Shown in pieces: positions 37,155 through 47,425 of a stretch of DNA of 64,000 bases; positions within the stretch are counted from its first letter, which is position 1; each line of letters opens with the position of its first letter. The notes beneath the pieces are model-generated. The model had not been told where the DNA came from. It saw nothing but the letters and a program-made list of their open reading frames with translations, and searched no databases. The stretch comes from Phyllobacterium zundukense (GTDB lineage: Bacteria; Pseudomonadota; Alphaproteobacteria; Rhizobiales; Rhizobiaceae). Made by a program: the position numbers and the translations under genes. The DNA is taken from assembly GCF_002764115.1 (NCBI RefSeq), contig NZ_CP017940.1:372001-436000 (forward strand). Direction: 5' to 3'.

Positions 37155-38677
37155 GCCGCCTGTCCCTTGTCGTCCACGTTCAGCGCCGTTTCGATGATGT
37201 TGCGCTCGTTCAGGTGCTGCCCCTTGAGTTCTCGCGCGATACTACCATTGTACATGACGAGGACGCGATCACAGCAGCCGATCAGTTCCGCATAGTCAGT
37301 GGAATAGAACAGTACCGCCACCCCTCTGTCGGCGAGGTCCCGAAGGAGCTGATACACTTCCTGTTTGGTACCTACATCAATGCCGCGTGTGGGGTCATTA
37401 AGAAGAATGATCCCGGGATTGGTCATCAGCCATTTGGCTAGAACGACCTTTTGCTGGTTGCCCCCCGACAGGGTCGAGACTGCTGCGGCGAGATCAGAGA
37501 TCTTGATCTTCAGACTGTCGATGATCTTTTCGACTGCAGAGTGTTCTTTAGCGCCGTCGAACCGCAGCCGTTTCTGGAAGTGGGACAGGGAAGCAAGGCT
37601 GATGTTATCGCGAATGTTCATCGGCAGCAGCAGGCCCTCGGTTTTACGATCCTCAGGAATGAGCGCCAGTGGCAGGCAAGCGCGCATCGCCGCACGGGGT
37701 CCTGAAAGACGATGTGACTTGCCCATCACTTCGACTGTGCCGGAAACGCCCTTGAGCACCCCGAAAAGTGCCAGCAGCAAGGAGCGCTGCCCCTGACCGT
37801 CCAGCCCTCCTAGTCCGACTATTTCGCCCTTGCGCACGTCAAGAGAAATGTCGCGCAATTGCGTACCCCAGGAAAGATTTTTTGCCGAAAGGGCCACCGC
37901 CTCGGTCAGCTTCGGTTCTGGCTTGTCAGGATAGTGATGGGTCAGTTCGCGGCCAATCATCATCTGGACGATGGCGCTTACTGAACGTTCCCCCTTTTTG
38001 AAAGTCTCGATCCGCGTTCCATTGCGAAAGACCGTGGCGCAGTCGGCGAGAGCCTCGATTTCATGCATTCGATGCGAAACGTAGAGGATACCCACGCCTT
38101 CGGATCGCAGCTTGCGAATGATGGCGTAGACACGTTCTACATCGGCACTGGTCAGTGCCGACGTCGCCTCGTCGAGAATGAGCAGCTTGGGCTTTTTCGC
38201 CAGCGCTTTGGCGATCTCCACCATTTGACGCCGAGACAGCGGCAGGTCGCGCACGAGTTCGAGCGGGTGCACGTCCTCACAGCCGATCGACGCCAGCAGC
38301 TCACGTGCCCTCACACGCTGCGCACGCCCGTTGATCAACCCTCCACGCAACGGTGGCGAGATGATCGAAAGATTATCCGCGACGGTCATGTCAGGCAGGA
38401 GCGACAATTCCTGGAAGACACAGACCACGCCTGCGGCCATCGCCTCAGTCGGGTTGCGAAAATTTACTCTCTGACCTTCGACGAAGACCTCGCCGTCACT
38501 CGGGTCGGTCACACCGGCCGCAATCTTGATAAGCGTCGATTTGCCCGCACCATTTTCGCCGAGGATCGCATGGATCTCGCCTGGATAGGCAACGAAATCG
38601 ACGTCGTTCAGCGCAGCGATCCCGCCGTAACGTTTCGAGACATGTTTCATTTCCAGAATTGGCGCAGCATCCGACAC
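37151..38677 (-). CDS. CUT2 sugar ABC transporter ATP-binding protein (RbsA/XylG-like)
   Basis: 508 residues from a GTG at 38677 with GGGAGGG seven bases ahead; the longer frame upstream is not homologous. Two ATPase domains as in RbsA: the first has Walker A GENGAGKST, signature LSRRQM and Walker B LLILDEATS; the second has degenerate Walker A GLDGQGQRS, signature STLSGGNQQKVV and IILLNDPTRGIDVG. It energises import by the two permeases below it. Confidence 0.93.
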   Translation of the reverse strand: MSDAAPILEMKHVSKRYGGIAALNDVDFVAYPGEIHAILGENGAGKSTLIKIAAGVTDPSDGEVFVEGQRVNFRNPTEAMAAGVVCVFQELSLLPDMTVADNLSIISPPLRGGLINGRAQRVRARELLASIGCEDVHPLELVRDLPLSRRQMVEIAKALAKKPKLLILDEATSALTSADVERVYAIIRKLRSEGVGILYVSHRMHEIEALADCATVFRNGTRIETFKKGERSVSAIVQMMIGRELTHHYPDKPEPKLTEAVALSAKNLSWGTQLRDISLDVRKGEIVGLGGLDGQGQRSLLLALFGVLKGVSGTVEVMGKSHRLSGPRAAMRACLPLALIPEDRKTEGLLLPMNIRDNISLASLSHFQKRLRFDGAKEHSAVEKIIDSLKIKISDLAAAVSTLSGGNQQKVVLAKWLMTNPGIILLNDPTRGIDVGTKQEVYQLLRDLADRGVAVLFYSTDYAELIGCCDRVLVMYNGSIARELKGQHLNERNIIETALNVDDKGQAA

Positions 38678-38732
38678 GAATAACCCTCCCAAAGAGAACC
38701 GGGACGCATCTGCGCCCCGGTTCAAGATCGAT

Positions 38733-39860
38733 CTATTGATCCGCTTTGGTTTGGCCCATGATTTCCTGCGCGCTGAAATTGATGCCGCAAGTGGGGAAGG
38801 AATTGCCCACGAAGAAGTTGTCGGTCTCCTTCGAATAATAGCTTTCGCCGTCCTTGAAGTTCGGATCTTCGACAATGGACAAAGGCAGTGTGATCGATTG
38901 CGGGACTACCTCTCCTTCGAGCGCAGCAATTGCCGTCTTGATGGCTACGGCAACCTGTGCCGGCCCGGTGCCGGCAGAGGTGCATTTCAGGCCATCCTTG
39001 GAATATTCTGCGCAGAGTTTGCGGAAGCCATTTTCAGTTTCACCACCGACGGGCACAAAGGGATGCTTGGCGTCGATCATGGCTCGGATCGTTCCGGTTG
39101 ATCCACCTTGCACAGACACGCCATCGAATTTCTTGTGTACAGCGATCGCATCAGCCACGACCTTCTGTGCGGTGCCATCGTCCCAGCGGCCGACCACTTC
39201 CACGGTTTCCCAATTGCCTCCCGATTTCTTCAGGACCTCCTGAATGCCTTCATGGCGATCGCGGTCGACCGAGGTTCCGGTAACACCGCGCACCTCAAGC
39301 AACTTGCCCTTGTTGTCTGGAACATTCTTGACCAGCCAGTTGCCCCAGAGTTCGCCAAGCCCCTTCTGATCTACATTCACATTAATAGCTTCATCCGTGT
39401 CGAGCGTGTTATCGAAAGCCACCAGAACAACGCCAGCTGCATTTGCACGCTTGATTACCGGTTTGAACGCGGTCGGGTTTTGGGCATTGACGACGATCGC
39501 ATCGTAACCGGAGTTGATAAAGTTATCGACCGCAGCAATCTGTGCGGCGACATCGTCACCCGTCGAAACTACCTTGAATTCCTTGAGCTTAGCCTTCACT
39601 TCCGGCAGGGCAGCATAGGCCTTGGCGGTTTGAATCATCTGTATGCGCCATGTGTTGCCGATGAAGCCATTGGCAAGGGCTATCCGGTAGGGCCCTTCTT
39701 TCTTCGGCCATTGGAAAAACTTTGTCTCCGCGGCTAGAGGCTTGAAACATTCCGCGTCCTTACTTGGACCCTTTACAATTTCTGGTCCCGCCGCGTATGC
39801 GGCGGCTGAGATGGCCAGACTGGCAGCAGCAACCAGCATGCTTTCAAACAGCATATTCAT
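38733..39860 (-). CDS. Sugar ABC transporter substrate-binding protein
   Basis: 375 residues from the ATG at 39860 behind AGGAGGAGG. Signal peptide MLFESMLVAAASLAISAAAY, then a periplasmic type I binding fold (ALANGFIGNTWRIQMIQTAK, GYDAIVVNAQNPTAFKPVIK, VVLVAFDNTLDTDEAINVNV). First gene of the importer operon. Substrate not readable; sugar or polyol is likely from the CUT2 partners. Confidence 0.92.
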   Translation of the reverse strand: MNMLFESMLVAAASLAISAAAYAAGPEIVKGPSKDAECFKPLAAETKFFQWPKKEGPYRIALANGFIGNTWRIQMIQTAKAYAALPEVKAKLKEFKVVSTGDDVAAQIAAVDNFINSGYDAIVVNAQNPTAFKPVIKRANAAGVVLVAFDNTLDTDEAINVNVDQKGLGELWGNWLVKNVPDNKGKLLEVRGVTGTSVDRDRHEGIQEVLKKSGGNWETVEVVGRWDDGTAQKVVADAIAVHKKFDGVSVQGGSTGTIRAMIDAKHPFVPVGGETENGFRKLCAEYSKDGLKCTSAGTGPAQVAVAIKTAIAALEGEVVPQSITLPLSIVEDPNFKDGESYYSKETDNFFVGNSFPTCGINFSAQEIMGQTKADQ

Positions 39861-40050
39861 TTCAGTTCCTCCTCCTTGTCTAATTGTCATGCTTTTGTAG
39901 TTTTAAGGTTCTGCGCACGTTGGCTTCGTAGAAGGCACGATCTTTGCGGTCTTGGCGCCAGCCTGAAAGACGACGCGAATGTTTACCATCATGAACAAGC
40001 AATTCCCGACCCGCTTCCATGATCCCGCTCCTCCGAGCCGATCGTGGCCG

Positions 40051-40788
40051 TCAGCCACGCGCGAGTGAACCTTTATGGTCTCCCAACCTTTGCCGTCGTT
40101 CATAATTGCGCACCGTGGTTTCTGCCGTGGTAAGAACTTTCAGGAACTTGATGTAGCGGTCTCGTGTCCATTCGATATGCCAAGCGAGCAGCTTGACTGC
40201 CTTTTCCACTTCACCTTCCCCAATGTGTTGTAAAAGACGCTGGTGTTCATCAAACGAAGTGATGTTCAGGTCAGGGTCGAGCGACAGGCGATTGCGAAGA
40301 GCTTGAATACGAAATGCGACAACGGTGAAAGTCTCGGATAGATATTGATTATCAGCGACATCAAAAATCGCCTGGTGGAATGCACCGTCGAGAACCCGAT
40401 AGTCTTCGGTATTTCCTGTCGCCAGTGCCACGTCCATTGCTGAGACGATCTCAAACCAGACGCGACGCAAAGCATCTCGATTGCGGTCTATGGCCAGACC
40501 CAGGGCGGCGAGCTCAAGAATTGACCGTACCTCGGCAAGTTGAACAACCTGGTCAGCGTTCATTTCGAAGACGAAAGTGCCACGCTGGGGCTGAACATCG
40601 ACAAGACCTTGACGCTTTAATTCAAGAATGGCCTCACGCACGGGTGTTTTACTGATGCCTAATTCCTGAGCGAGTGCCAATTCGGATAACGACTCGCCGC
40701 ACTGCAGCGTCCCGCGAACGATACGCCCGCGAATGTACGCTGCAGCTTGCTCAGTCAGCGATGGCCCTCGTGCAACGGTCAGTGTCAA
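40051..40788 (-). CDS. GntR/FadR-family transcriptional regulator
   Basis: 245 residues from a TTG at 40788 with GGAGGTG just upstream. Winged helix (AAAYIRGRIVRGTLQCGESL, SELALAQELGISKTPVREAI, LKRQGLVDVQPQRGTFVF) and an FCD-type all-helical ligand domain with metal-binding histidines (DGAFHQAIFDVADNQYL, LLAWHIEWTRDRYI). A perfect 19-bp palindrome lies 26 bp upstream. Probable regulator of the sugar importer operon downstream, sensing a sugar acid. Confidence 0.9.
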   Translation of the reverse strand: MTLTVARGPSLTEQAAAYIRGRIVRGTLQCGESLSELALAQELGISKTPVREAILELKRQGLVDVQPQRGTFVFEMNADQVVQLAEVRSILELAALGLAIDRNRDALRRVWFEIVSAMDVALATGNTEDYRVLDGAFHQAIFDVADNQYLSETFTVVAFRIQALRNRLSLDPDLNITSFDEHQRLLQHIGEGEVEKAVKLLAWHIEWTRDRYIKFLKVLTTAETTVRNYERRQRLGDHKGSLARG

Positions 40789-40813
40789 AATACACCTCCG
40801 ATTGGCTCCACAT

Positions 40814-40832
40814 CTAAGATATCATATCTTAG
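40814..40832. promoter_or_regulatory. Perfect 19-bp palindrome, candidate GntR operator
   Basis: CTAAGATATCATATCTTAG is symmetric over nine bases each side of a central C, just upstream of the GntR gene start. Size and AT-rich core fit GntR/FadR operators, suggesting autoregulation. A second copy before the importer operon was not found by eye. Confidence 0.6.
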
Positions 40833-40890
40833 GCCGTCCGTGCCCAAATCTTTCGGAACCCAACAACGAGCTAAATCCGTAACAAAGTCT

Positions 40891-41079
40891 ATGAGATTAT
40901 CAAACGTCGCGGCTGGCCAAAAAGAAGCTGCAGATGCAATAGGCCTAAGTCAGATCGATTCGCTGAGGTTTATCATTCTTCCCCAAGGCCTCATGGTCGC
41001 GCTTCTCTCCGAAAAAATGATGATTCGAATCGAGGATGAGATTGGGGAAGAACGTATCTCAAGGATATGGAAGCGATAG
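40891..41079 (+). pseudogene. Fragment of a polar amino-acid ABC permease (HisM/GlnP type)
   Basis: About 35 residues, AAGQKEAADAIGLSQIDSLR then FIILPQGLMVAL, match the conserved cytoplasmic EAA loop of amino-acid ABC permeases. Sequence before and after is unrelated, and no membrane segments remain. The fragment is 96 bp from the 3' end of the tRNA-Arg gene, at the right end of the proposed accessory block. Confidence 0.6.
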
Positions 41080-41174
41080 TGAGTTTCAGCCGCCGTTACC
41101 CCCTGTGTTACCCGAAGGGCAAAATGCAAGGCGTTGGTGGCGAGGAGAGGGGGAGCTAAGTGCTTGAACGTAAA

Positions 41175-41251
41175 TGGCGCGCCCGAAAGGATTCGAACCT
41201 CTGACCCCCAGATTCGTAGTCTGGTGCTCTATCCAGCTGAGCTACGGGCGC
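41175..41251 (-). tRNA. tRNA-Arg (anticodon ACG)
   Basis: 77 bases fold as a complete cloverleaf: acceptor arms GCGCCCG and CGGGCGC with discriminator G and encoded CCA; D arm GCTCAGCTGGATAGAGC; anticodon stem CCAGA/TCTGG around loop CTACGAA (anticodon ACG); T arm AGAGG-TTCGAAT-CCTTT. Its 3' end faces the accessory block, and a degenerate copy of that end occurs at 3251-3288. Confidence 0.95.
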
Positions 41252-41426
41252 GTGCCACAAATGCGCGTTAGTCTGCGCAGCGCGGTTCGTAATCGGTTGA
41301 GAACTGAATTGCAAGCAGCTTTGGCAAAAAACCGCAACTATTTTGCACGGGATGATCACCCTGTGAATTCTTTGGCGGCTTAGCTGTTGGAATAGGGCGC
41401 TGCAGCGAAGGTCCTTCCACTTGAAA

Positions 41427-41458
41427 TGAAGAGGCCCGGATTATACCGGGCCTCTTCA
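41427..41458 (-). terminator. Terminator hairpin downstream of accA
   Basis: A 13-bp perfect stem, TGAAGAGGCCCGG paired with CCGGGCCTCTTCA, with a six-base loop, starts 12 bp beyond the accA stop. On the accA strand it is followed by TTTC only, so termination may need Rho or be partial. Confidence 0.7.
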
Positions 41459-41470
41459 CTGAACTGGGTC

Positions 41471-42424
41471 TTAGAGATTGCGGCCGATGGCCAGATATTT
41501 TTCACGCCGGTCTTGTCTCAACATGTCTCGATCCATGTTGCCCATGGATTTGAGCGCAACATTGATGATGTTGCCGGTTGCCTCGATCGCCGCTTCCTTG
41601 CCGCGGTGAGCGCCGCCGACCGGTTCGGGAATGATGCCGTCGATAATCTTCAGCTCGTATAGGTCCTGCGCCGTAATTCGCATCGATGTGGCAGCGTCCT
41701 TGGCCCGGGTGGAATCGTGCCAGAGGATCGAGGCTGCGCCTTCCGGTGAAATCACCGAATAGATCGAATGTTCAAGCATGTAGACGCAGTTCGCTGTGGC
41801 AATGGCGATAGCACCGCCCGAGCCACCTTCACCGATAATGACGGAGACGATCGGCACTTTCAGATTGAGACAGGCAGCCGTCGAACGCGCGATGGCTTCC
41901 GCCTGTCCGCGTTCTTCTGCGGCGATTCCCGGGAAGGCTCCCGCTGTATCGACGAGCGTGAGCACCGGCAGATTGAACCGGTCGGCAAGCTCCATGACGC
42001 GCACGGCCTTGCGGTAACCCTCGGGCATGGCCATGCCAAAATTGTGTTTCAGGCGGCTCTTGGTATCGTTGCCCTTTTCCTGTCCGATAACGGCAACGGC
42101 CTGGCCATTGAACCGGGCGAGACCCGCCTGGACCGCATCGTCATCGGCATAATTACGATCACCGGCCAGTGGCGTGAAATCAGTAAAGAGCTTGGAGATG
42201 TAATCGACGCAATGCGGGCGGTCCGGATGGCGGGCGATTTGCGCCTTCTGCCACGGCGTCAACTTGCGGTAGAGATCCCGCAGTGCCTCGGCAGACCTCT
42301 TCTCCAGCCGTACGATCTCGTCATTGGTATCGAGCGCGTCGCCCTCTTCCGCGAGCTTTTTCAGTTCGAGGATCTTGCCATCGAGATCGGCAACCGGTTT
42401 TTCAAAATCTAGGTAGTTGTACAT
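41471..42424 (-). CDS. accA: Acetyl-CoA carboxylase, carboxyltransferase subunit alpha
   Basis: 317 residues from the ATG at 42424, the standard AccA length. [20 protein letters not shown] at the start, [20 protein letters not shown] and [20 protein letters not shown] in the crotonase-like carboxyltransferase fold. Together with AccD it moves carboxybiotin's carboxyl group to acetyl-CoA to make malonyl-CoA. Cytoplasmic, first core gene past the tRNA. Confidence 0.97.
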   Translation of the reverse strand: MYNYLDFEKPVADLDGKILELKKLAEEGDALDTNDEIVRLEKRSAEALRDLYRKLTPWQKAQIARHPDRPHCVDYISKLFTDFTPLAGDRNYADDDAVQAGLARFNGQAVAVIGQEKGNDTKSRLKHNFGMAMPEGYRKAVRVMELADRFNLPVLTLVDTAGAFPGIAAEERGQAEAIARSTAACLNLKVPIVSVIIGEGGSGGAIAIATANCVYMLEHSIYSVISPEGAASILWHDSTRAKDAATSMRITAQDLYELKIIDGIIPEPVGGAHRGKEAAIEATGNIINVALKSMGNMDRDMLRQDRREKYLAIGRNL

Positions 42425-42563
42425 GGACGAGGTGTCTGCCTGCAAAACGGTGGATTTTTCACGACCTAACTGGCTGTTGCCGAAGCGCATGTCAAGGAAG
42501 CAAGCCCGAGAACGCGTGTTGGCGGCGCAACTTATAGGGGGAATTCCGGCGAAGGTGTGGTGG

Positions 42564-43073
42564 CTACTTGGCTCTGCTCTCGCGTTTTATTGTTTTTGCA
42601 GGCGCGCGTACCTTGGCCACTTTCCGTCGCCTTTTCGGCTTGGGACGCTGCCAGCCGATCCACCGTCCTTCTCCTTCGTAGTTATGGAAACCGACCGCAG
42701 CCACATTGAGGCCGCGTTTCAGTTCATCGAGATCGAGCCCCGGCATCTGTTGGAGCAGCGCGGTTGGCAGATGATCGATATCGAGCCAGACTGAGTCGAA
42801 ATAGATATGCTCCGGCCCGGTTTCGCCTTTCACCGTAAAAAACCATTGGCTCTCCATGGTGTCTCCGAACCACGGGTCGGGAAACATGGCGGGCGAGAAG
42901 ACGAAGCCGAAGGCAGTGATTTCATCCCAGCGCCAGCTTTGCCGCCAGCCCATCGATCGTATCAAATGGCTGGAACGCGTGAATCCGGCTTCGTCAAAGC
43001 GCATCACTTCGCTGTCGAGTTGGACAGGCGGTGGCTCAGGTCCGGAAAACAATCTCTTCAACAGCTGCCACAT
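42564..43073 (-). CDS. Conserved hypothetical protein upstream of accA
   Basis: 169 residues, no recognised domain. Tryptophan-rich centre ([36 protein letters not shown]) reminiscent of PH-like or immunity-type folds, and a strongly basic C-terminus ([20 protein letters not shown]). It sits between xerD and accA on the same strand. Function unknown. Confidence 0.75.
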   Translation of the reverse strand: MWQLLKRLFSGPEPPPVQLDSEVMRFDEAGFTRSSHLIRSMGWRQSWRWDEITAFGFVFSPAMFPDPWFGDTMESQWFFTVKGETGPEHIYFDSVWLDIDHLPTALLQQMPGLDLDELKRGLNVAAVGFHNYEGEGRWIGWQRPKPKRRRKVAKVRAPAKTIKRESRAK

Positions 43074-43130
43074 GGACGTTCCAACGGTTCAATGGCTTAC
43101 GCTTGAACCAGAAGCTTTAGGGTCCGAACC

Positions 43131-44057
43131 TTAGTCTGCCAGAGGATGGTGCTCCGTGACAAGGCGATGCAGCCGCTCCTCCATGACATGGGTATAGATT
43201 TGCGTTGTTGAAATGTCCGAATGACCGAGCAATTGTTGTACGGCGCGCAGGTCCGCGCCGTTTTGCAGCAGATGGCTGGCGAAGGCATGGCGCAGCACAT
43301 GCGGGGAAATCGCCGATGTCTTCAAACCGGTCCGGGCAGCGAGCCCTTTCAATTCCCGCGCAAATACCTGCCGTGCCAGAAAGCCGCTTTCGGATATGGC
43401 CGGGAACAGCCACGGACTGCCGGACAGATTGGGCAGCGTATCGCGCAACGCCAGATATTTCGCCATGGCATCGCGCGCCTTTCCGGAGAGCGGGACCATG
43501 CGATCTTTGGAGCCTTTGCCACGCACCATCAGGAATCGATTGTCCGATCTGGCGACAGTGACGGGAAGGCCGACGAGTTCGGAGACGCGCAGACCCGTAG
43601 CATAAAGAATTTCGAGAAGCGCATGCAGACGCAGGGAATGGAAATGAACCATGTTGGAGGCTTTTGCGTCCTGCGTTTCCTCTTCGGCGCGGGAAAGCAA
43701 CTTTTCCACGTCCGCTTCACTCAGAATTTTAGGCAGGGAGCGGTCTTTTTTGGGTGTATCCAACGTGCTGGTGGGGTCGTCGGCGCGAATATTCTCCGTA
43801 TAAAGAAAGCGGAAGAATTGGCGTAATGCCGAGAGCCGCCGCGCCTGCGATGTCGCAGCAAAGCCTCGTTCGGCGATATCGTCGAGGTAGGCACGAATGG
43901 TAGCGGGTTGTGCCAGTGTGAGTTGCAGCCCGGTGGCGGCGCTGAAGGCTGCGGCGTCTTCGAGATCCCGGCGATAGGAATCGAGCGTGTTCTGCGCTGC
44001 GCCCCGCTCGGCACTCATCATTTCAAGAAAGGTTTCTATGGCTGCTGCGGCGCGCAT
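43131..44057 (-). CDS. xerD: Tyrosine recombinase XerD
   Basis: 308 residues: N-terminal SAM-like core-binding domain ([20 protein letters not shown]) and catalytic domain with Arg in [25 protein letters not shown] (His, Arg), [16 protein letters not shown] (His and nucleophile Tyr). With XerC it resolves chromosome dimers at dif. Its core chromosomal setting and lack of nearby att copies argue against it being the integrase of the accessory block. Confidence 0.95.
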   Translation of the reverse strand: MRAAAAIETFLEMMSAERGAAQNTLDSYRRDLEDAAAFSAATGLQLTLAQPATIRAYLDDIAERGFAATSQARRLSALRQFFRFLYTENIRADDPTSTLDTPKKDRSLPKILSEADVEKLLSRAEEETQDAKASNMVHFHSLRLHALLEILYATGLRVSELVGLPVTVARSDNRFLMVRGKGSKDRMVPLSGKARDAMAKYLALRDTLPNLSGSPWLFPAISESGFLARQVFARELKGLAARTGLKTSAISPHVLRHAFASHLLQNGADLRAVQQLLGHSDISTTQIYTHVMEERLHRLVTEHHPLAD

Positions 44058-44061
44058 CGGC

Positions 44062-44223
44062 TTACTTCGGCGTATCAGGTTTGGGATTGAGCTTTTCGGC
44101 GGGGATGCGAATGGTCATTTCCGTCTGCGTGGGATGCACGAATGTCACCAGGGCCACCATGCCCGCATAAACAAGCCCTGCGAGAACTGCGAGGGTGATG
44201 ATCAATCGTGTAAGCGTTGGCAT
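44062..44223 (-). CDS. Small single-pass membrane protein upstream of xerD
   Basis: 53 residues: [20 protein letters not shown] continues into a single hydrophobic helix (to about residue 28), followed by a short polar tail ([20 protein letters not shown]). It ends four bases before the xerD start on the same strand, so it is co-transcribed with it. No family assigned. Positive N-terminus suggests the tail is periplasmic. Confidence 0.75.
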   Translation of the reverse strand: MPTLTRLIITLAVLAGLVYAGMVALVTFVHPTQTEMTIRIPAEKLNPKPDTPK

Positions 44224-44368
44224 TTTCTGTTCGAATCGTCTTTGTCGGCTTCAGTTCGGTTCCATAATCCTGCAATCAAAACCCTTATGATTTGATGAAG
44301 CTGGCGAGACCGCGTCTAAAGCTATAGTTTGCTTGACGACAGCGCGGTTTTCCTGTCGAAACGCAATT

Positions 44369-44989
44369 ATGAGCACTACTGACGACATCCTCGGGGCAAC
44401 CCATATATCAGAGTTGGCGAAATCCATTCGAGAACGTCTTGGACATAGGTCAATCGTGCTTGTCGGATTGATGGGTGCAGGCAAATCCACGGTCGGCAAG
44501 AAGCTGGCGACTCTGGTTGAATTGCCGTTCTTCGATGCTGACCATGAGATTGAAAAAGTCTCGACCATGACTATTCCGGAACTCTTTGAATCCTATGGCG
44601 AGGCCGAATTCCGCGATCTTGAGCGGCGTGTCATTGCCCGCATGCTGGAAGACGGACCGATCGTGTTGGCGACTGGCGGCGGCGCCTACATGAATGATCA
44701 AACGCGCAGAGCCATTGCTTCAGACGGTATTTCGCTCTGGCTGAAGGCGGAACTCGATGTATTGATGGGACGTGTCGTTCGTAAACAAAACAGGCCACTC
44801 CTGAAGAACGACGATCCGCGGGGCGTGATGGAACGGCTGATGTCCGAGCGTTATCCTGTCTATGCCCTTGCCGACTTGACGGTAAATTCCCGCGAAGAAA
44901 AGAAAGAAGTCATCGCATTCGAAGCGATGCAGGCGATTGCCCAGCACCTGGACGGAATTGCCGTGACCAATAAGGAATCCGGTAAATGA
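44369..44989 (+). CDS. aroK: Shikimate kinase
   Basis: 206 residues from the ATG at 44369 (an in-frame start at 44333 is possible). P-loop [26 protein letters not shown] and GGGAYM shikimate-site residues, RPLL lid arginine. Phosphorylates shikimate with ATP. Overlaps aroB by ATGA, and aroB overlaps the CorC-family gene: a three-gene coupled operon divergent from the xerD group. Confidence 0.95.
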   Translation: MSTTDDILGATHISELAKSIRERLGHRSIVLVGLMGAGKSTVGKKLATLVELPFFDADHEIEKVSTMTIPELFESYGEAEFRDLERRVIARMLEDGPIVLATGGGAYMNDQTRRAIASDGISLWLKAELDVLMGRVVRKQNRPLLKNDDPRGVMERLMSERYPVYALADLTVNSREEKKEVIAFEAMQAIAQHLDGIAVTNKESGK

Positions 44990-46119
44990 CCGACTTGACT
45001 GCCCTGAACGCAATCACCACGGTTCCCGTCAAGCTCGGCGATCGGTCCTATGACATTCTCATTGGAGCAGGTCTCATAGACCAGGCAGGACGCGAGATCG
45101 CCAAGCGCGCCAAATCTGTCCGGGTGGCTATCGTCACCGACGAAACGGTGGCTGGTCTGCACCTCGATCGCTTGATGCGGAGCCTGAGCGCTGCCGGCAT
45201 CGACTCTACCGCCATTCTTGTAGCGCCAGGCGAGAAATCCAAGGGCTTTGCAACACTCGAAACCGTCACCAATGCAATCCTTGCCGCACGTCTGGAGCGC
45301 GGCGATATCGTGGTGGCGTTCGGTGGTGGTGTCATCGGTGATCTCGCGGGTTTTGCGGCCGGGATCGCTCGCCGTGGCATGGGGTTCATCCAGATGCCGA
45401 CATCACTGCTGGCGCAGGTCGATTCCTCGGTCGGCGGGAAGACCGGCATCAACACGGCGCATGGCAAGAATCTCGTCGGTGTATTTTATCAGCCGCAGCT
45501 GGTTTTGGCCGATACGGATGTACTCGATACGCTTTCGCCGCGCGAATTTCGTGCCGGTTACGCGGAGGTCGCCAAATATGGCCTGATAGACAGACCGGAT
45601 TTCTTCACCTGGCTTGAAAAAAACTGGCGAGGGATTTTCGATGGCGGTCCGGAGCGAACCGAGGCAATCGCGATATCATGCCGGTCCAAGGCGGATGTAG
45701 TGGCGCGGGACGAGCGCGAGACCGGAGATCGCGCCCTGCTTAATCTTGGACACACATTTGGTCACGCCTTGGAAACCGCCACGAACTATGATTCCGCACG
45801 GCTGGTGCACGGCGAAGGCGTTTCTATTGGTATGGTGCTCGCTCACCAGTTTTCCGCCAAGATGAATCTGGCGAGCCCTGATGATGCACGCCGCGTCGAG
45901 GCACATCTGCGTGGCGTGGGGCTTCCGGTGTCAATCGCTGGCATACCCGGCGATTTACCACCCGCAGAAAAATTGATGGACTATATTGCTCAGGACAAGA
46001 AGGTAGCGCGCGGGGCGCTAACCTTCATTCTCACGCGCGGTATCGGTCAGTCCTTCATTGCAAAAGATGTACCGCCATCCGCCGTATTGAGCTTCTTGCA
46101 GGAGAAACATCCAAAATGA
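44986..46119 (+). CDS. aroB: 3-dehydroquinate synthase
   Basis: 377 residues: [20 protein letters not shown] for NAD binding, [20 protein letters not shown], and metal-binding [10 protein letters not shown]. Converts DAHP to 3-dehydroquinate, the second shikimate step. Coupled to aroK and the following gene by 4-bp overlaps. Confidence 0.97.
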   Translation: MTDLTALNAITTVPVKLGDRSYDILIGAGLIDQAGREIAKRAKSVRVAIVTDETVAGLHLDRLMRSLSAAGIDSTAILVAPGEKSKGFATLETVTNAILAARLERGDIVVAFGGGVIGDLAGFAAGIARRGMGFIQMPTSLLAQVDSSVGGKTGINTAHGKNLVGVFYQPQLVLADTDVLDTLSPREFRAGYAEVAKYGLIDRPDFFTWLEKNWRGIFDGGPERTEAIAISCRSKADVVARDERETGDRALLNLGHTFGHALETATNYDSARLVHGEGVSIGMVLAHQFSAKMNLASPDDARRVEAHLRGVGLPVSIAGIPGDLPPAEKLMDYIAQDKKVARGALTFILTRGIGQSFIAKDVPPSAVLSFLQEKHPK

Positions 46120-47405
46120 ACCTGGAAATCTGGATCTTTTGCGGAATTATATTCCTCTTGATCCTGATGTCTGCCCTGTTCTCGGGGTCTGAAACCGCTC
46201 TGACTGCTGTATCGCGCGCTCGAATGCACCGCCTGGCGAAGCGCGGCGACGACCGGGCGGCCGTGGTGGAAGCGCTAATCGAAAAGCGCGATCGGCTGAT
46301 CGGTGTCATGTTGATAGGCAACAATCTCATTAACATTCTGGCATCATCGCTCACGACAAGCATGCTGCTCACCCTGTTCGGTCAGGCCGGTGTTGCCTAC
46401 GCGACCGCGATCATGACCGTCCTTCTCGTTATTTTTGCAGAAGTCCTACCCAAATCCTGGGCCATTTCCAGTCCCGATCGCAATTCGCTCGCGCTTGTCC
46501 GGTTTGCCCAGATTGTCGTCATCCTGTTCGGCCCGCTTTCCGATCTCGTCAACTGGATCGTCCGCAAGATACTGGGATTGTTTGGTATTAATCTTGCGGC
46601 AGGGGCCTCGATGCTCTCGGCGCAGGAAGAGCTGCGCGGGGCAGTTGATCTGCTGCACAAGGAAGGGTCGGTTGTTAAACGCGACCGCGATCAAATCGGC
46701 GGACTGCTCGATCTGCGTGAACTCGAGGTCTATGACGTCATGATTCATCGGACCGATATGGATTCGGTCAATGCGGACGATCCGATCGAAACCATCATCA
46801 ACCAGATTCTGGCGAGCCGCCACACCCGGATTCCCGTCTGGAAGGATGCGAATGACAATATTATCGGCGTCGTCCATGCCAAGGATCTTGTGAGGGCGAT
46901 TCGTGATGCGAACCGGGATTTCTCCAAGATCAACATCATGAAAGTTGCGACGAAGCCGTGGTTCGTGCCGGACACAACAACGCTTCAGGATCAGCTCAAT
47001 GCTTTCCTGCGGCGCAAGGCGCATATCGCCATTGTGGTCGATGAGTACGGCGATGTGCAGGGCCTGATTACACTGGAGGACATTCTGGAAGAAATCGTCG
47101 GCGACATCGCCGACGAACATGACATTGATGTACAAGGATGCCGTCCACAGCCGGATGGCTCCGTTCTGGTCGATGGTTCCGTACCGATCCGCGATCTCAA
47201 TCGCGCCCTCGACTGGAACCTGCCTGATGCGGAAGCAACGACCATTGCCGGTCTCGTCATTCACGAAACACAGAGCATTCCGAAAGAGAAGCAGGCGTTC
47301 ACCTTCCACGGCAAGCGCTTCACGATCCTACGGCGTGAAAAAAACCGTATCACGCGGCTCCGTATCCGCCCGCTTGAAGGCGATGACAAAGCAAAGCTGA
47401 CCTAG
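46116..47405 (+). CDS. HlyC/CorC-family membrane protein with CBS domains
   Basis: 429 residues: N-terminal DUF21 membrane domain ([20 protein letters not shown]), a CBS pair ([40 protein letters not shown]) and C-terminal transporter-associated domain ([17 protein letters not shown]). CorC/CNNM relatives handle Mg2+ export or homeostasis. Long-standing companion of aroKB in this order. Confidence 0.93.
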   Translation: MNLEIWIFCGIIFLLILMSALFSGSETALTAVSRARMHRLAKRGDDRAAVVEALIEKRDRLIGVMLIGNNLINILASSLTTSMLLTLFGQAGVAYATAIMTVLLVIFAEVLPKSWAISSPDRNSLALVRFAQIVVILFGPLSDLVNWIVRKILGLFGINLAAGASMLSAQEELRGAVDLLHKEGSVVKRDRDQIGGLLDLRELEVYDVMIHRTDMDSVNADDPIETIINQILASRHTRIPVWKDANDNIIGVVHAKDLVRAIRDANRDFSKINIMKVATKPWFVPDTTTLQDQLNAFLRRKAHIAIVVDEYGDVQGLITLEDILEEIVGDIADEHDIDVQGCRPQPDGSVLVDGSVPIRDLNRALDWNLPDAEATTIAGLVIHETQSIPKEKQAFTFHGKRFTILRREKNRITRLRIRPLEGDDKAKLT

Positions 47406-47425
47406 ATCAGGACCCCTTGAGGCGC

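Noticed and set aside
41174..41383. Plus-strand frame beginning MARPKGFEPLTPRFVVWCS
   Set aside because: It is the antisense of the tRNA-Arg gene, a well-known false protein; the same start recurs in the degenerate copy at 3252.
43131..44057. XerD gene as integrase of the proposed island
   Set aside because: It is the housekeeping dimer-resolution recombinase in a core setting, on the far side of the tRNA from the island.
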